Shown here piece by piece: positions 8,882-17,727 of a stretch of 63,043 nt of DNA. The position numbers were made by a program, and so were the translations under genes. Within the stretch, counting starts at the first letter, position 1. Each line of letters begins with the position of its first letter. The stretch comes from Gemmatimonadaceae bacterium (GTDB lineage Bacteria > Gemmatimonadota > Gemmatimonadetes > Gemmatimonadales > Gemmatimonadaceae): assembly GCA_013361335.1 (NCBI GenBank), contig JABFYH010000040.1, positions 1-63,043 on the forward strand, in the 5' to 3' direction. Below the pieces are notes generated by a model. The model had not been told where the DNA came from. It did no database searches and saw nothing but the letters and a program-made list of their open reading frames with translations.

Positions 8882-10974
8882 CAGTCGCCGGCGACGACGC
8901 GAGAGTCGAACGGCGTCTCGGTCGACCGTGCCGGCTTGCCACCGAGGACGGCGCGCCACTCTCGGGCGCTATCGGCGATCACCACGAGCACCGACACCAG
9001 GAAGAAGGCCGCGACCGCCGCGTCCAGATAGTCGTTCGCGATGAGGCGGGCGAGCTCGCCGCTGGAATGAATTCCCGGTGGAAGGGTGCCTGCTGCGCTC
9101 GCGGCCTGCAGAGCACGTGCATGGGCGAGGAAGCCGAGCTTGGGGAGGGGTGAGAAGAGCTTGTGCCACCCCGCGGTCATCGTGACGATGGCGAGCCATG
9201 CCAGTGGAAGCAGTGTGGTCCAGGCGTAGCGCGCCTTGCCCATCTTGACGATGACGGTCGTCGCGACGCAGAGGGCGACGGCGGCGAGGAGCTGGTTCGA
9301 GATGCCGAACAGCGGCCAGAGGGAATTGATCCCGCCGAGCGGATCCACCACGCCCTGCCAGAGGAACCAGCCCCACATCGCGACGAACAACGCGCTCGAC
9401 AGCACGACGATCGGCCCGGACGACGTGCTGCCGAAGCGAGGCCACAGGTGCCGGCCGATATCCTGGAGCATGAACCGTCCGACGCGAGTGCCCGCATCGA
9501 GAGTGGTGAGGATGAACAGCGCCTCGAACATGATGGCGAAGTGGTACCACAGCGCCATCGCGCCGCCGCCCCCCAGCATGCCGGAGAAGATGTGCGCCAT
9601 GCCGACGGCGAGGCTGGGCGCCCCTCCCGTGCGCGACAGCAGCGACGTCTCCCCGACCTGTCGCGCGAGCTCGATCATCTCCGCCGGCGTGACGGTGAAC
9701 CCCCAGCTCGCGATGGTGGTGGCCGCGCTCTGCGCCGACGTGCCGAGCGCGCCGGCCGGCGCATTGATCGCGAAGTACACGCCGGGCGTGAGCGCGCAGG
9801 CGGCGATGAGCGCCATCACCGCCACGAACGACTCGACGAGCATTGCGCCGTAGCCCACGAGCCTGGCGTCGGTCTCGCGTTCGACCAGCTTCGGCGTCGT
9901 CCCCGAGGCGATCAGGGCGTGGAAGCCGGAGATCGCCCCGCAGGCGATGGTGATGAACCCGAAGGGAAAGAGCTTCCCGGCGAACACGGGTCCGGTGCCG
10001 TCGGTGAACCGGGTGAGGGCCGGCATCTGCAGGGGCGGAAGCGCGACGAGGATCCCGATCGCGAGCGCCACGACGACGCCGATCTTGACGAACGCCGAGA
10101 GGTAGTCGCGCGGCGCGAGGAGCAGCCACACCGGCAGCACCGACGCGGCGAAGCTGTACACCATGATCAGCACGGCCAGCGTCCGCCCGTCCAACGTGAA
10201 CAGCTGGGCGAGCGACAAATGCTCGGCGACCCACCGGCCAGCGAACAGCGACGCCATCAGGAGCACGAGCCCGATCGCGCTCGTCTCGAGCACGCGGCCA
10301 GGCCGCAGCCAGCGCATGTAGAGGCCCATCAGCATCGCGATCGGGATCGTGAGGCCGATCGTCACCGTGCCCCACGGGCTGGAGCGCAGCGCGTTGACCA
10401 CCACCAGCCCGAGCACGGCGATGAGGACGATCATGATGCCGAGCACCGCGACCATGCCGGTGAAGCCGGCGATCGGACCGATCTCCTCCTTCGCCATCTG
10501 GCCGAGCGACTTGCCGTCGCGCCGCATGGAGGCGCAGAGGATCACGAAGTCCTGTACCGCGCCGCCGAGCACGACCCCGACGACGATCCACAGGATGCCG
10601 GGCAGGTAGCCGAACTGGGCGGCGAGGGTGGGGCCGACCAGCGGCCCCGGGCCGGCGATCGCCGCGAAGTGGTGGCCGAAGACGATCCAGCGGTTGGTGG
10701 GCACGAAATCCCGGCCGTCGGAGAGGCGCACCGCGGGGGTGGCGCGCCGGTCGTCGAGGGCGAAGATGCGGGCGGCGATGAAGGCGCTGTAGAAGCGATA
10801 GCCGATGGCGTAGATGCACAGCGCGGCGACGAGGAGCCAGATGGCGCTGACCGGCTCGCCCCGCGACAGGGCGACCAGGGCCAGCGCGCCGGCACCGGAC
10901 ACCGCGACGAGGGCCCAGCCGAGCGCGGCCAGAGGGGTGCGCGGCGCGAGGGAGCGAGGGGCGAGCGAAGGCAT
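8881..10974 (-). CDS. cstA: Carbon starvation protein CstA, membrane transporter
   Basis: 697 residues, close to E. coli CstA (about 700), with around 16-18 hydrophobic helices. Family segments include FVPTNRWIVFGHHFAAIAGPGPLVGP, QDFVILCASMRRDGKSLG, FGFITIACGAISGFHALIASGTTPK and FGISNQLLAA. The family imports peptides or pyruvate during carbon limitation. The ATG at 10974 is preferred because upstream residues are not membrane-like or conserved. It forms a two-gene unit with ybdD. Confidence 0.93.
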   Translation of the reverse strand: MPSLAPRSLAPRTPLAALGWALVAVSGAGALALVALSRGEPVSAIWLLVAALCIYAIGYRFYSAFIAARIFALDDRRATPAVRLSDGRDFVPTNRWIVFGHHFAAIAGPGPLVGPTLAAQFGYLPGILWIVVGVVLGGAVQDFVILCASMRRDGKSLGQMAKEEIGPIAGFTGMVAVLGIMIVLIAVLGLVVVNALRSSPWGTVTIGLTIPIAMLMGLYMRWLRPGRVLETSAIGLVLLMASLFAGRWVAEHLSLAQLFTLDGRTLAVLIMVYSFAASVLPVWLLLAPRDYLSAFVKIGVVVALAIGILVALPPLQMPALTRFTDGTGPVFAGKLFPFGFITIACGAISGFHALIASGTTPKLVERETDARLVGYGAMLVESFVAVMALIAACALTPGVYFAINAPAGALGTSAQSAATTIASWGFTVTPAEMIELARQVGETSLLSRTGGAPSLAVGMAHIFSGMLGGGGAMALWYHFAIMFEALFILTTLDAGTRVGRFMLQDIGRHLWPRFGSTSSGPIVVLSSALFVAMWGWFLWQGVVDPLGGINSLWPLFGISNQLLAAVALCVATTVIVKMGKARYAWTTLLPLAWLAIVTMTAGWHKLFSPLPKLGFLAHARALQAASAAGTLPPGIHSSGELARLIANDYLDAAVAAFFLVSVLVVIADSAREWRAVLGGKPARSTETPFDSRVVAGD

Positions 10975-11080
10975 GGGCGCCAAGTTGGAATCCCGCACGG
11001 GACGCCGGAAGTGGAGGCGCGAGGCGTCGCCCCCCTCCGGTCTGCCGTTTAGCTTTCGAGACCACCTCAACGCTCCCGCC

Positions 11081-11734
11081 GTGCGCCCGCCCTTTCGCCT
11101 CCTCTACAGCCTGTTGATCGTCCTGGGTGCCTGCCGACCGTCGGGTGGCGCGGAGCAGTCGGCGCCGGTCGCCGAGCCCGCGCGGCCGCTGGCCTTTCTC
11201 GCCACGCAGCAGCTCGTCGTCGCCCCGCTGAACCGGTTGCGCGAGGCGGACGCGCTGGGCTGGACGCAGCAGATCCCGCGGTCGCGTGAGTTCATGCGCG
11301 CCTTCGACGAAGCGCTGCAGGCGGAGCTGGGCGCCCGGGGCCTCTCGTCGCGGTGGGTGTATCCGCCGGCGCTGGTGCAGGCGGGACGGAACAGCCCGTC
11401 GTACGCGGTGGACCCGTACGCGCTGGCTGCGGGGCCGCTGCGGAGCCCGTCGGCGGCGGTGGGCGTCCGGGTGGCCGATCCGCTCGCCGGGCAGCTGCGC
11501 ACGATGGTCGCGCTGCAGGAGTCGGCGCGCGCGGTGCTCATTCCGGCGGAGCTCTGGTTCGACCGGACGCCGGACGGCCAGGGCGTCGCCGTCGTCCGGC
11601 TCGCGCTCGTGGACGGGCGCACGACCGAGATCCGCTGGATCGGCGACGTGCGCGGCACGCCGCAGGCCAGCTTTTCGCGCGAGCTCGTGACGAGTCTCGT
11701 CGCGCACACCGCAGACCTGTTCGCGGCCCCCTGA
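11081..11734 (+). CDS. Lipoprotein of unknown function
   Basis: 217 residues from a GTG start. The N-terminus is a type II signal with the lipobox VLGAC, so the protein is probably anchored to a membrane facing the periplasm. The mature part has no domain I recognise; AELWFDRTPDGQGVAVVRLALVDGRTTEIRWIGDVRG reads like a beta-rich domain, and ELVTSLVAHTADLF closes the chain. The GTG is chosen because it begins the signal peptide; no ATG fits. It is divergent from cstA and 20 bases upstream of isocitrate dehydrogenase. Confidence 0.68.
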   Translation: MRPPFRLLYSLLIVLGACRPSGGAEQSAPVAEPARPLAFLATQQLVVAPLNRLREADALGWTQQIPRSREFMRAFDEALQAELGARGLSSRWVYPPALVQAGRNSPSYAVDPYALAAGPLRSPSAAVGVRVADPLAGQLRTMVALQESARAVLIPAELWFDRTPDGQGVAVVRLALVDGRTTEIRWIGDVRGTPQASFSRELVTSLVAHTADLFAAP

Positions 11735-11754
11735 GGCCGAGCAAGGCATACGAC

Positions 11755-12765
11755 ATGGGAACACCCGTCACACTCATCTCCGGCGACGGCATCGGTCCGT
11801 CGATCAGCAGCGCCACCGTCCGCGTCCTCGAGGCGGCGGGCGCCCAGATCGATTGGGACGTGCAGTACGCGGGACAGGCTGGCGTCGCCAAGCACGGCGA
11901 CCCGATCCCCGACGCGACGCTCGACTCGATCAAGCGCACGCGCCTCGCCCTCAAGGGGCCACTGGAGACCCCTGTCGGGGAGGGGTTCCGCTCGATCAAC
12001 GTCGCCCTGCGAAAGACCTTCGATCTGTATGCCAACGTCCGCCCCGCGCACACGATCGTCCAGGGCGGGCGGTACGAGGACATCGACCTCGTGCTCGTGC
12101 GCGAGAACACCGAGGGGCTCTACGTCGGCATCGAGCATTACATCAAGATGGGGAGCGATCCACGCGCGGCGGCGGAGTCGGTCGCGATCATCACCCGCGC
12201 CGGTTCGGAGCGCATCGTCCGCTACGCGTTCGATTACGCCTGCAAGCACGGCCGGAAGAAGGTGACGCTCGTCCACAAGGCGAACATCCTCAAGTTCTCG
12301 CAGGGGCTCTTCCTCGACGTGGGGCGGCAGATCGCGCAGGAGTACGACGGGATCGAGTTCGACGAGGTGATCGTCGACGCGATGGCGATGAACCTCGTGC
12401 TCAAGCCGCAGCGCTACGACGTCATCGTGACCACCAACCTGTTCGGTGACATCCTGTCGGATCTCATCTCCGGGCTGGTCGGCGGGCTGGGGCTCGCGCC
12501 GGGTGCGAACATCGGCCTCGGCGGCGCGATCTTCGAGGCGGTGCACGGCACCGCCCCCGACATCGCGGGGAAGGGAATCGCCAATCCGAGCGCGTTGATC
12601 CTCGCCGCGTGCATGATGCTGGAGTACATGACCGATGGTGAGCGGGCGCGGCGGATCCGCGACGCCCTGGAGTCGACGATCCGCGAGCGGAAGACGGTGA
12701 CGCGCGATCTCGGCGGCTCCGCGTCGACGGACCAGTTCACCGACGCGATCATCGCGCGGTTGTGA
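11755..12765 (+). CDS. NAD-type isocitrate dehydrogenase (beta-decarboxylating family)
   Basis: 336 residues, the length of NAD-dependent isocitrate or homoisocitrate/isopropylmalate dehydrogenases rather than the longer NADP enzyme. LISGDGIGPSI starts the fold, LALKGPLETPVGEGFRSIN and RENTEGLYVGIEH are substrate-binding segments, VTTNLFGDILSDLISGLVGGLG binds metal, and HGTAPDIAGKGIANP binds the cofactor. The Ser/Asn pattern around FRSIN favours isocitrate. It would make 2-oxoglutarate in the TCA cycle. A leucine-pathway role is less likely because no leu genes are adjacent. Confidence 0.83.
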   Translation: MGTPVTLISGDGIGPSISSATVRVLEAAGAQIDWDVQYAGQAGVAKHGDPIPDATLDSIKRTRLALKGPLETPVGEGFRSINVALRKTFDLYANVRPAHTIVQGGRYEDIDLVLVRENTEGLYVGIEHYIKMGSDPRAAAESVAIITRAGSERIVRYAFDYACKHGRKKVTLVHKANILKFSQGLFLDVGRQIAQEYDGIEFDEVIVDAMAMNLVLKPQRYDVIVTTNLFGDILSDLISGLVGGLGLAPGANIGLGGAIFEAVHGTAPDIAGKGIANPSALILAACMMLEYMTDGERARRIRDALESTIRERKTVTRDLGGSASTDQFTDAIIARL

Positions 12766-12772
12766 GCCCGCC

Positions 12773-13600
12773 GTGACGACCGTAACCGTCTTCCACTGCT
12801 CCGACCTGCACTTCGGGCATCCCGCGGTGCCCGCGCAGTACGAGGCGATGGAGACGCTGATCGCCGAGCGGCGCTACGACGTCGTGGCGATCTCCGGCGA
12901 TCTGACGCAGCGGGCGCGGTCGGGGGAGTTCCAGCGCGCGCGCGCCTTCATCCGGCACGCCGAGCGGACGAGCAAGGTCCTCTGCATTCCCGGGAACCAT
13001 GACGTGCAATGGTGGAAGGCGCCGCTCGGCCTGGGCGACGACGGAGCGATCCTCGCGTCGTACCGGCGGTGGGTGAACGCGGACATCGAGCCCGTGCTGC
13101 GCGTGCCCGGTGCAGTGTTCGCGGGGCTCAACACCTCGCACGGCGTCACGCGACAGACGCTCACCTGGCGGCTGCGGGACATCTCGATCATCGGGATCGT
13201 CCGGCGCGCGCAGATCGAGCGCCTCCGGAAAGTCTTCACCGACGTTCGGCCCGATGACGCCCGTGTGATCGTCATGCATCACAATCCCATGAAAGGCGAG
13301 CTCTCGCAGCGGCACGGGCTCAAGGACACGGCGCGTGCGCTGGGAGCGTTCGCCGATCTCCAGGCCGACCTCGTGCTCTGCGGGCACGATCATCAGGACG
13401 CGATCCACTACATCGAGCACACCCGCAAGGGCACGGTCATCTCAACCGCGGGGACGCTGTCGAACCGCATGCGCGGCGGCCGCCCCTCGTCCGTGAACAG
13501 CATTCGTATCTCGCCGGACCAGATCGAGGTCTCGACCCTCGTCTGGTCCGACTCGGATTCCGCATTCGTCGCTGGTCCTGTCAAATGCTTCAAGCGCTGA
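12773..13600 (+). CDS. Calcineurin-like metallophosphoesterase
   Basis: 275 residues from a GTG start 5 bases after the previous stop. Metal-binding motifs of the family are all present: DLHFGH near the start, AISGDLTQRARSGE, IPGNHDV, MHHNP and GHDHQD. This arrangement resembles cyclic-nucleotide or related phosphodiesterases but the substrate cannot be named. The 3' end overlaps the SprT-like gene by 16 bases, so the two are likely co-expressed. Confidence 0.85.
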   Translation: MTTVTVFHCSDLHFGHPAVPAQYEAMETLIAERRYDVVAISGDLTQRARSGEFQRARAFIRHAERTSKVLCIPGNHDVQWWKAPLGLGDDGAILASYRRWVNADIEPVLRVPGAVFAGLNTSHGVTRQTLTWRLRDISIIGIVRRAQIERLRKVFTDVRPDDARVIVMHHNPMKGELSQRHGLKDTARALGAFADLQADLVLCGHDHQDAIHYIEHTRKGTVISTAGTLSNRMRGGRPSSVNSIRISPDQIEVSTLVWSDSDSAFVAGPVKCFKR

Positions 13601-14349
13601 CCCGCTTCTTCCGTCCGCGCCGCGATCTCGCCCAGCTGGAGCTGGCGTTCAGCGGCGGGACGCCGCACAACGCCGACGAGCTGCTCGAGCGGTTGCGACA
13701 GCTCGGCCTGCGGCGCATCACGTGCTGCCGGCTCACCCGCAATCGAAACGTGATGGTGAGCTTCGCCGGCGGCACGCTCCGCGTGCACGAGGGCTACCTG
13801 GCCGCGCCGGAGTCCGTGCTCCGCGCGATCGTGACGTTCGTCGAAGGGCGCACGCGGGCCGACCGGCGGGAGGCGCAGCGGGCGATCGTCGCCTTTCCGG
13901 TGCGCTCGCCGCGGCCGGCGTCGCGGCGCGAGCGTACCCACCCCGACGACGTCGAGATGGCGGCGCAGCTCACGGGCTGGCATGCGCGGTACAACGCGCG
14001 CCACTTCGATGGCGGGCTCAAACCGATCGAGATTCGCGTGTCGCGCCGGATGAAGACGCGGCTCGGCCACTACACCGCGGCGACCGCCGGGGGCGAAGCG
14101 GCCGAGATCGCGATCAGCCGCGCGCACGTCCGGCGCCACGGCTGGCCGGAGGCGCTCCACACCCTGCTGCACGAGATGGTGCATCAGTGGCAGGACGAAA
14201 CCGGCCACACCATCGACCACGGCGCGACCTTCCGCGCCAAGGCGCGTGCGGTCGGGATCGCGCCCTACGCGCGCCGCGTGCTCGCGACGCGGCCGGGCCG
14301 CGGCGAGGGCTCGACGACCCTCGGGCGCCGGGCAGCGAGAAAGGGATAG
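13585..14349 (+). CDS. SprT-like zinc-metalloprotease domain protein
   Basis: 254 residues. The zinc motif HEMVHQWQD (HExxH) with a downstream His in TIDHGATFRAKA is the SprT/SprT-like signature. The N-terminal 110 residues have no domain I recognise. Eukaryotic relatives cut DNA-protein cross-links, but bacterial members are mostly uncharacterised, so no role is claimed. No signal peptide is seen. It starts inside the 3' end of the phosphoesterase gene. Confidence 0.78.
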   Translation: MLQALTRFFRPRRDLAQLELAFSGGTPHNADELLERLRQLGLRRITCCRLTRNRNVMVSFAGGTLRVHEGYLAAPESVLRAIVTFVEGRTRADRREAQRAIVAFPVRSPRPASRRERTHPDDVEMAAQLTGWHARYNARHFDGGLKPIEIRVSRRMKTRLGHYTAATAGGEAAEIAISRAHVRRHGWPEALHTLLHEMVHQWQDETGHTIDHGATFRAKARAVGIAPYARRVLATRPGRGEGSTTLGRRAARKG

Positions 14350-14361
14350 GTTGGACGAGCG

Positions 14362-16404
14362 CTACCGACCGGCGGCGGCGGTGGCCGCCGGCTTCAGGAA
14401 CCGGTCGTACCACGCCACATACCGCCGCAACCGATCGACGCGATAGCTCGGCACCGTGATGCCGTGATACTGGCTCGGGTAGATGACGAGCTGCGTCTCG
14501 ACGCCGAGCGTGCGCAGCGCCTGGTACATCTGCTCGCCGCCGATGATCGGGACGTTGAAATCGCTCTGCCCACCCATGAACAGCGTCGGCGTGCGAATGC
14601 GGTCGGCGTGGAAGAAGGGGTACGAGATCCTGATCCAGGTGTCCTGCGCCTTCCACGGCGCGCCGATCTCCAGGTCGTACTGCGCGATGTACTGATCGGT
14701 GCCGTACATCGCGAGCTGGAGCGCGCTCCCCGCACCACTCACCGCCGCCTTGAAGCGCGCTGTCGTGGCGATTGTGTAGTCGGTGAGGATGCCGCCGTAG
14801 CTCCAGCCACCGATGCCCAGCCGCTCCGGATCGGCGATCCCCTGCCGCACCGCTTCGTCCACGGCGCCGAGCAGATCCTTCACCTCCTTGTTGCCCCAGT
14901 CCGCGAAGATGGCCTTCTGGTACGCGGACCCCCGGCCGTTCGATCCGCGGTAGTTCACCGCGAGCACGGCGTATCCGTTCGCCGCAAAGAGCTGCCGCTC
15001 GAAGTCGAACCGGTACGCATCCTGACCGTTCGGGCCGCCGTGGATGAAGAGCACGAGCGGCAGCCGCGCCGCCGCGGCGGCACCGGCCGGACGATAGAGC
15101 AGTGAGTGCACCTCGGTGCCGTCGTCGCTCCTCGACGTGAAGTCGCTCACGCTCGCGAGCTGGAGCTGCGCGAACAGCGAGTCGTTGTGGTGCGAGAGCT
15201 GGCGCACGGCGCCCGTCGCGGCGTCGCGGGCGAACACCTCGGGCGCGCGATCGGGCGACGCGAGCAGCAGCGCCGTGCGGCCATCCGGCAGCGCGCTGTA
15301 GCCGGCGACGACACGACGGCCCTCGACGACGCGCTCGATCGCGCCGTCGGCGACACGCACGCGCACCAGCTGCTCCTGCCGGTCGTCGGCGACGATGGCC
15401 GAGACGGAGCGCCCGTCGGCGAGGAAGCGCACCTGCGATAGCGGGCGATCGAAGGCGGACGTCACCACCCGCGCCGGCGCGCTCCCGTCGCTCGGCACGA
15501 CGGCGAGGCGATTCAGGTGGTAGGCCGAGTACTTCGGCTCGTCGCCGCGGGTGAAGGCGAGCCACTTCCCGTCGGGAGACCAGGAGGGGCGGCCACCGTC
15601 GGGGCCATCGAAGTCGGTGAGCGCCCTGGCGCGCGCTCCCGCCCGCGCCTCGATCACGTAAATGTCCGAGTCGCGCGCCTTCCCGGGCTCGGCGGGATCC
15701 TCCCGCACGAAGGCGATGCGCGTACCGTCGGGGGACCAGCTCGGCGACTCGTCGTCGTGCAGCTCGCTGGTGAGGGTGTCGAGCTTCTTCGTCGCCACGT
15801 CGAAGAGCGCGAGATGCGTGCGCTTCGTCCCCAGATAGCCCGCGATGTCCCGCTTGAAGTTGTAGCGGTCGATGACGACCGGCTTCGGCGTCTTCTTCTC
15901 CGCCGTGTCCTTGCGCGCGACGGAGTCGGTCTCCTCCTCGAGCACGAGGACGAGCCGCTTCGAGTCCGGGGACCACGCGAACTCCTCGATGCCCCCCTTG
16001 ACCATCGTCAGGCGTTGTGCCTCGCCGCCGCGCCGGTCGAGCAGCCACACCTGCCCGCCCTTGGCCTCCTGCCGGCCGGACACGAAGGCGAGATACCGGT
16101 TGTCGGGACTCCAGCGCGGTGTGCTCTCCCCGTCCGGCGACGACGTGAGGCGGATCGTCTGCGAGCCGTCCCAGCTCGTCATCCACACGTCGCTGTCCGA
16201 CTTGTCCTTCGCCGAGTCGGCGGTGGTGACGCTGTACGCCACCCAGGCACCGTCGGGGGAGAGCTGCGGATCGCTGACCGTGCGGAGCTGATAGACGTCG
16301 TTTGGGCGCAGGACACGGCGCGCCGGCGCCTGCGCAAGGACCGGCCCGGCGACCAGTGCGAACCAGACACCACGAACGGCGCGGGAAGAGATACGTAGCA
16401 GCAT
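14362..16404 (-). CDS. S9-family serine peptidase, exported (DPP/acylaminoacyl-peptidase-like)
   Basis: 680 residues. A signal peptide (GVWFALVAGPVLAQA) is followed by a WD40-like beta-propeller of about 370 residues with repeated SPDGxW motifs, then an alpha/beta hydrolase domain. The nucleophile lies in GGWSYGG, the acid in GQSDFNVP and the His in QYHGI; HGGPNGQ forms the oxyanion region. Such enzymes trim peptides, often after proline, in the periplasm. The ATG at 16404 is taken because it starts the signal peptide. Confidence 0.9.
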   Translation of the reverse strand: MLLRISSRAVRGVWFALVAGPVLAQAPARRVLRPNDVYQLRTVSDPQLSPDGAWVAYSVTTADSAKDKSDSDVWMTSWDGSQTIRLTSSPDGESTPRWSPDNRYLAFVSGRQEAKGGQVWLLDRRGGEAQRLTMVKGGIEEFAWSPDSKRLVLVLEEETDSVARKDTAEKKTPKPVVIDRYNFKRDIAGYLGTKRTHLALFDVATKKLDTLTSELHDDESPSWSPDGTRIAFVREDPAEPGKARDSDIYVIEARAGARARALTDFDGPDGGRPSWSPDGKWLAFTRGDEPKYSAYHLNRLAVVPSDGSAPARVVTSAFDRPLSQVRFLADGRSVSAIVADDRQEQLVRVRVADGAIERVVEGRRVVAGYSALPDGRTALLLASPDRAPEVFARDAATGAVRQLSHHNDSLFAQLQLASVSDFTSRSDDGTEVHSLLYRPAGAAAAARLPLVLFIHGGPNGQDAYRFDFERQLFAANGYAVLAVNYRGSNGRGSAYQKAIFADWGNKEVKDLLGAVDEAVRQGIADPERLGIGGWSYGGILTDYTIATTARFKAAVSGAGSALQLAMYGTDQYIAQYDLEIGAPWKAQDTWIRISYPFFHADRIRTPTLFMGGQSDFNVPIIGGEQMYQALRTLGVETQLVIYPSQYHGITVPSYRVDRLRRYVAWYDRFLKPAATAAAGR

Positions 16405-16518
16405 GGGCGGACTCGATGTCTGGAGAGGCGGGACCGACGCGGTGGCTAGCCAATATGACCGCAGTGCCGGGCGAATATCCAGCCATTTTGGGCCTCGTCG
16501 GCCGCGCGGGGTGGCGTA

Positions 16519-16524
16519 TATACT
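16519..16524 (+). promoter_or_regulatory. Possible -10 element for the beta-propeller gene
   Basis: TATACT preceded by TG-like context sits in GC-rich DNA 53 bases before the lipoprotein start. No convincing -35 at the right distance was found. Confidence 0.35.
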
Positions 16525-16576
16525 GGGGCGCGCGTCGACTGCGCGCGCGCCCTCCCTCACCCCCGTTCCCTTGCGT

Positions 16577-17551
16577 ATGCGCCTGCGCGCCGCCCGAGTC
16601 CTCGCCGCCGTCGTTGCCCCGCTCGTGGCCTGTCACAGCGGGCCGACCGGACCAGGTTCCGCCACCGCGACACATCCGACGGGAACTGCCATGTCTCGCC
16701 GGCCGGATCTGGCCGGCCGGCCGTTCGGCATTCGCGTCTCGATCGGTGGCGACGTGTACGTCACGCAACAGGATTTGAACTCCGTCGCGCGCTACCGCCT
16801 CGATGATCCCGCTCCCAGTCAGGCCATAGTCGTCGGTGGCGATCCTGGTGACGTGGTCTTTTCCCGCGGTGGGGCGACGGCGTTCGTGAGCAACTTCTAC
16901 GACGGCACCGTGAACGTGCTCGACGTCGCCGCCGGTCGATCCATCAAGCTGCTTCACGTCGACCCCGGAAATGCGTATCGGCTTGCCCTGTCATCCGACG
17001 ACTCGCTGCTCTACGTCACGTCGACGAGTGGTCGGCTCTATGCCGTCGATGTACGTGGGTCGACGCCGACCCGATCGATCCAGCTCGGAGGCGCGTTGCA
17101 GGGCATCGCGCTCCAGCCCGACGCGGGGAGCGTGGTGGTGAGCAATACCGCGGGGTTGGCTTGGCGACTCGATGCGCGCACGCTGGACGTTCTGGCATCC
17201 CGACAGGTCGGCGCGGGCGCGCAGGATGTCGCCGCGTCCCCCGATGGAACGCGGCTCTTCGTGGCCATTGAGTCCGGGACCATTCGAGTCCTCGACGCGA
17301 CCACGCTGCAGACGCTTGAGAGCGTGGTGACTACGGGTCTGTCTCCGTTCGGGCTCGCGGTCACTCCGGACGGTGCGCAGCTCTATGTCACGTCGCCGAC
17401 CAACGGGCTGGTCGGCGTGTACGACCGCGCGGCCGGCGCCTCGATCAAGCTCTACCCCGTCGGCGGGGTACCGCGGCGGATCGCCTTCGATGCGTCGGGC
17501 GCCACGGCTCTCATCTCGAACGAGGGCAACTGGGTGGATGTGATTCGATGA
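16577..17551 (+). CDS. YVTN/NHL-type beta-propeller lipoprotein
   Basis: 324 residues. MRLRAARVLAAVVAPLVAC is a lipoprotein signal with lipobox PLVAC. The mature chain is a beta-propeller made of YncE-like repeats of about 40 residues, seen in GDVYVTQQDLNSVARY, DSLLYVTSTSGRLYAVD, GTRLFVAIESGTIRVLD and GAQLYVTSPTNGLVGVYD. Such propellers usually bind partners or ligands in the periplasm; no catalytic motif is visible. The ATG at 16577 is preferred over upstream in-frame codons because it begins the signal. Confidence 0.78.
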   Translation: MRLRAARVLAAVVAPLVACHSGPTGPGSATATHPTGTAMSRRPDLAGRPFGIRVSIGGDVYVTQQDLNSVARYRLDDPAPSQAIVVGGDPGDVVFSRGGATAFVSNFYDGTVNVLDVAAGRSIKLLHVDPGNAYRLALSSDDSLLYVTSTSGRLYAVDVRGSTPTRSIQLGGALQGIALQPDAGSVVVSNTAGLAWRLDARTLDVLASRQVGAGAQDVAASPDGTRLFVAIESGTIRVLDATTLQTLESVVTTGLSPFGLAVTPDGAQLYVTSPTNGLVGVYDRAAGASIKLYPVGGVPRRIAFDASGATALISNEGNWVDVIR

Positions 17552-17576
17552 GGCGGTCGGCCGCCCGTTAGCTCTC

Positions 17577-17614
17577 GCTCCTTACGGAGCCGATCGCCGA
17601 GCGGCTTTCGATCC
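17577..17614 (+). terminator. Two small hairpins after the propeller gene
   Basis: GCTCC-TTAC-GGAGC at 17577-17590 is followed by a second small stem, GAGCGG pairing with CCGCTC. There is no T-run. They may act as a factor-dependent terminator; weak evidence. Confidence 0.22.
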
Positions 17615-17727
17615 GCTCCGCGTCGACCACCTCGTACGGACAGCTCAGGAAGACGCGTTGCCGTACGCACGACGCGCCGCCGAAGATTACCTTTCCCGGG
17701 CCTTCCCATCCTCCCGGAACTCTCGAA

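Noticed and set aside
8882-8959. N-terminal extension of ybdD
   Set aside because: It overlaps cstA and is an Arg-rich stretch absent from the family.
8969-11764. A 931-codon open frame on the minus strand over cstA, and a 629-codon frame on the plus strand (9163-11052)
   Set aside because: Both are shadows of cstA; translations are Arg/Gly/His-rich and show no membrane or known motif.
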